A DNA stretch of 64,000 nt from a virus: the IMG/VR virus record IMGVR_UViG_3300019487_000026, positions 25,344 to 89,343 of that record. The stretch is one strand, 5' to 3'. The position numbers and the translations under genes were made by a program. Position 1 is the first letter of the stretch, and every line of letters begins with the position of its first letter. The notes under the pieces are model-generated. The model saw only the letters and a list, made by a program, of their open reading frames with translations, did not search any database and was not told the DNA's origin. This document shows positions 63,949 to 64,000 of this stretch, piece after piece.

Positions 63949-64000
63949 ATGCGTTTGGGCGATCTTGTGGAGATGTCGCAGGTTGAGCAAGGAACCACTG
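63949..64000 (+). CDS. start of a gene cut by the window edge
   Basis: GGGAGA site; 17 codons visible (MRLGDLVEMSQVEQGTT), another N-terminus of the M-[KR]-L type. Function not readable. Confidence 0.55.
   Translation, partial: MRLGDLVEMSQVEQGTT

Overview
The window reads as part of a very large tailed-phage genome with T4-like late transcription. Genes are short, tightly packed and often overlap as ATGA or TAATG. About 35 tRNA genes are scattered among them. An octamer of the form NATAAATA, the T4-type late promoter, sits upstream of at least 20 genes on both strands. Structural and lysis genes are present (a YadA-repeat fibre, a GH108 endolysin, a lytic transglycosylase). No ribosomal RNA, replication origin, CRISPR array or transposase was seen. 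Base composition is about 45% GC by eye. The host is not shown directly. A proteobacterium, possibly an alphaproteobacterium, is suggested by the plcP-agt gene pair, a DUF1289 protein, ClpS and a TAXI-type binding protein (inference).

Layout. 1-10.6 kb is mostly minus strand: the start of a Thg1-like enzyme, PhoH, a rhodanese-like protein, MazG, an odd tRNA-Gly, the plus-strand plcP-agt pair, peptide deformylase, HNH and PTH2-like proteins, a large fibre and a homing endonuclease. 10.7-17.9 kb holds an endolysin, a phosphoesterase, NadM-Nudix, a 2OG oxygenase, tRNA-Met, a structured non-coding stretch, ribosomal protein bS21 and a frameshifted amidotransferase. 18-31 kb carries likely virion proteins and an AAA+ ATPase (with an intein in its P-loop) followed by a VWA/metallopeptidase protein. 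31-34 kb has SprT, membrane proteins and a TAXI binding protein. 34.4-49.4 kb is the main tRNA field, with homing endonucleases, isocitrate lyase, ClpS, AlgH/YqgE and many small proteins between tRNAs. 49.4-64 kb has metallopeptidases, Hsp20, an RNase P RNA, a nucleotidyltransferase, NadV, VWA, PurA, PAP2, NADAR, SLOG and deoxyribosyltransferase-like genes.

How the genes work together. The most striking theme is a phage-owned RNA and translation kit: Thg1-like enzyme, RNase P RNA, PTH2-like protein, peptide deformylase, bS21, ClpS, a 2H phosphoesterase and many tRNAs. Several tRNAs are abnormal. Two have 27-28 nt hairpins inserted directly after the anticodon, several have C at position 33, three Leu tRNAs lack the long variable arm, and some have badly paired acceptor stems. 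Other themes are NAD salvage (NadV, NadM-Nudix, NADAR), with both synthesis genes preceded by hairpins that bury the ribosome-binding site; lipid remodelling under phosphate stress (PlcP, Agt, PAP2); carbon metabolism (isocitrate lyase); and a set of proteins whose N-termini resemble the T4 capsid-targeting sequence. All calls come from reading the sequence; no database search or folding program was run.
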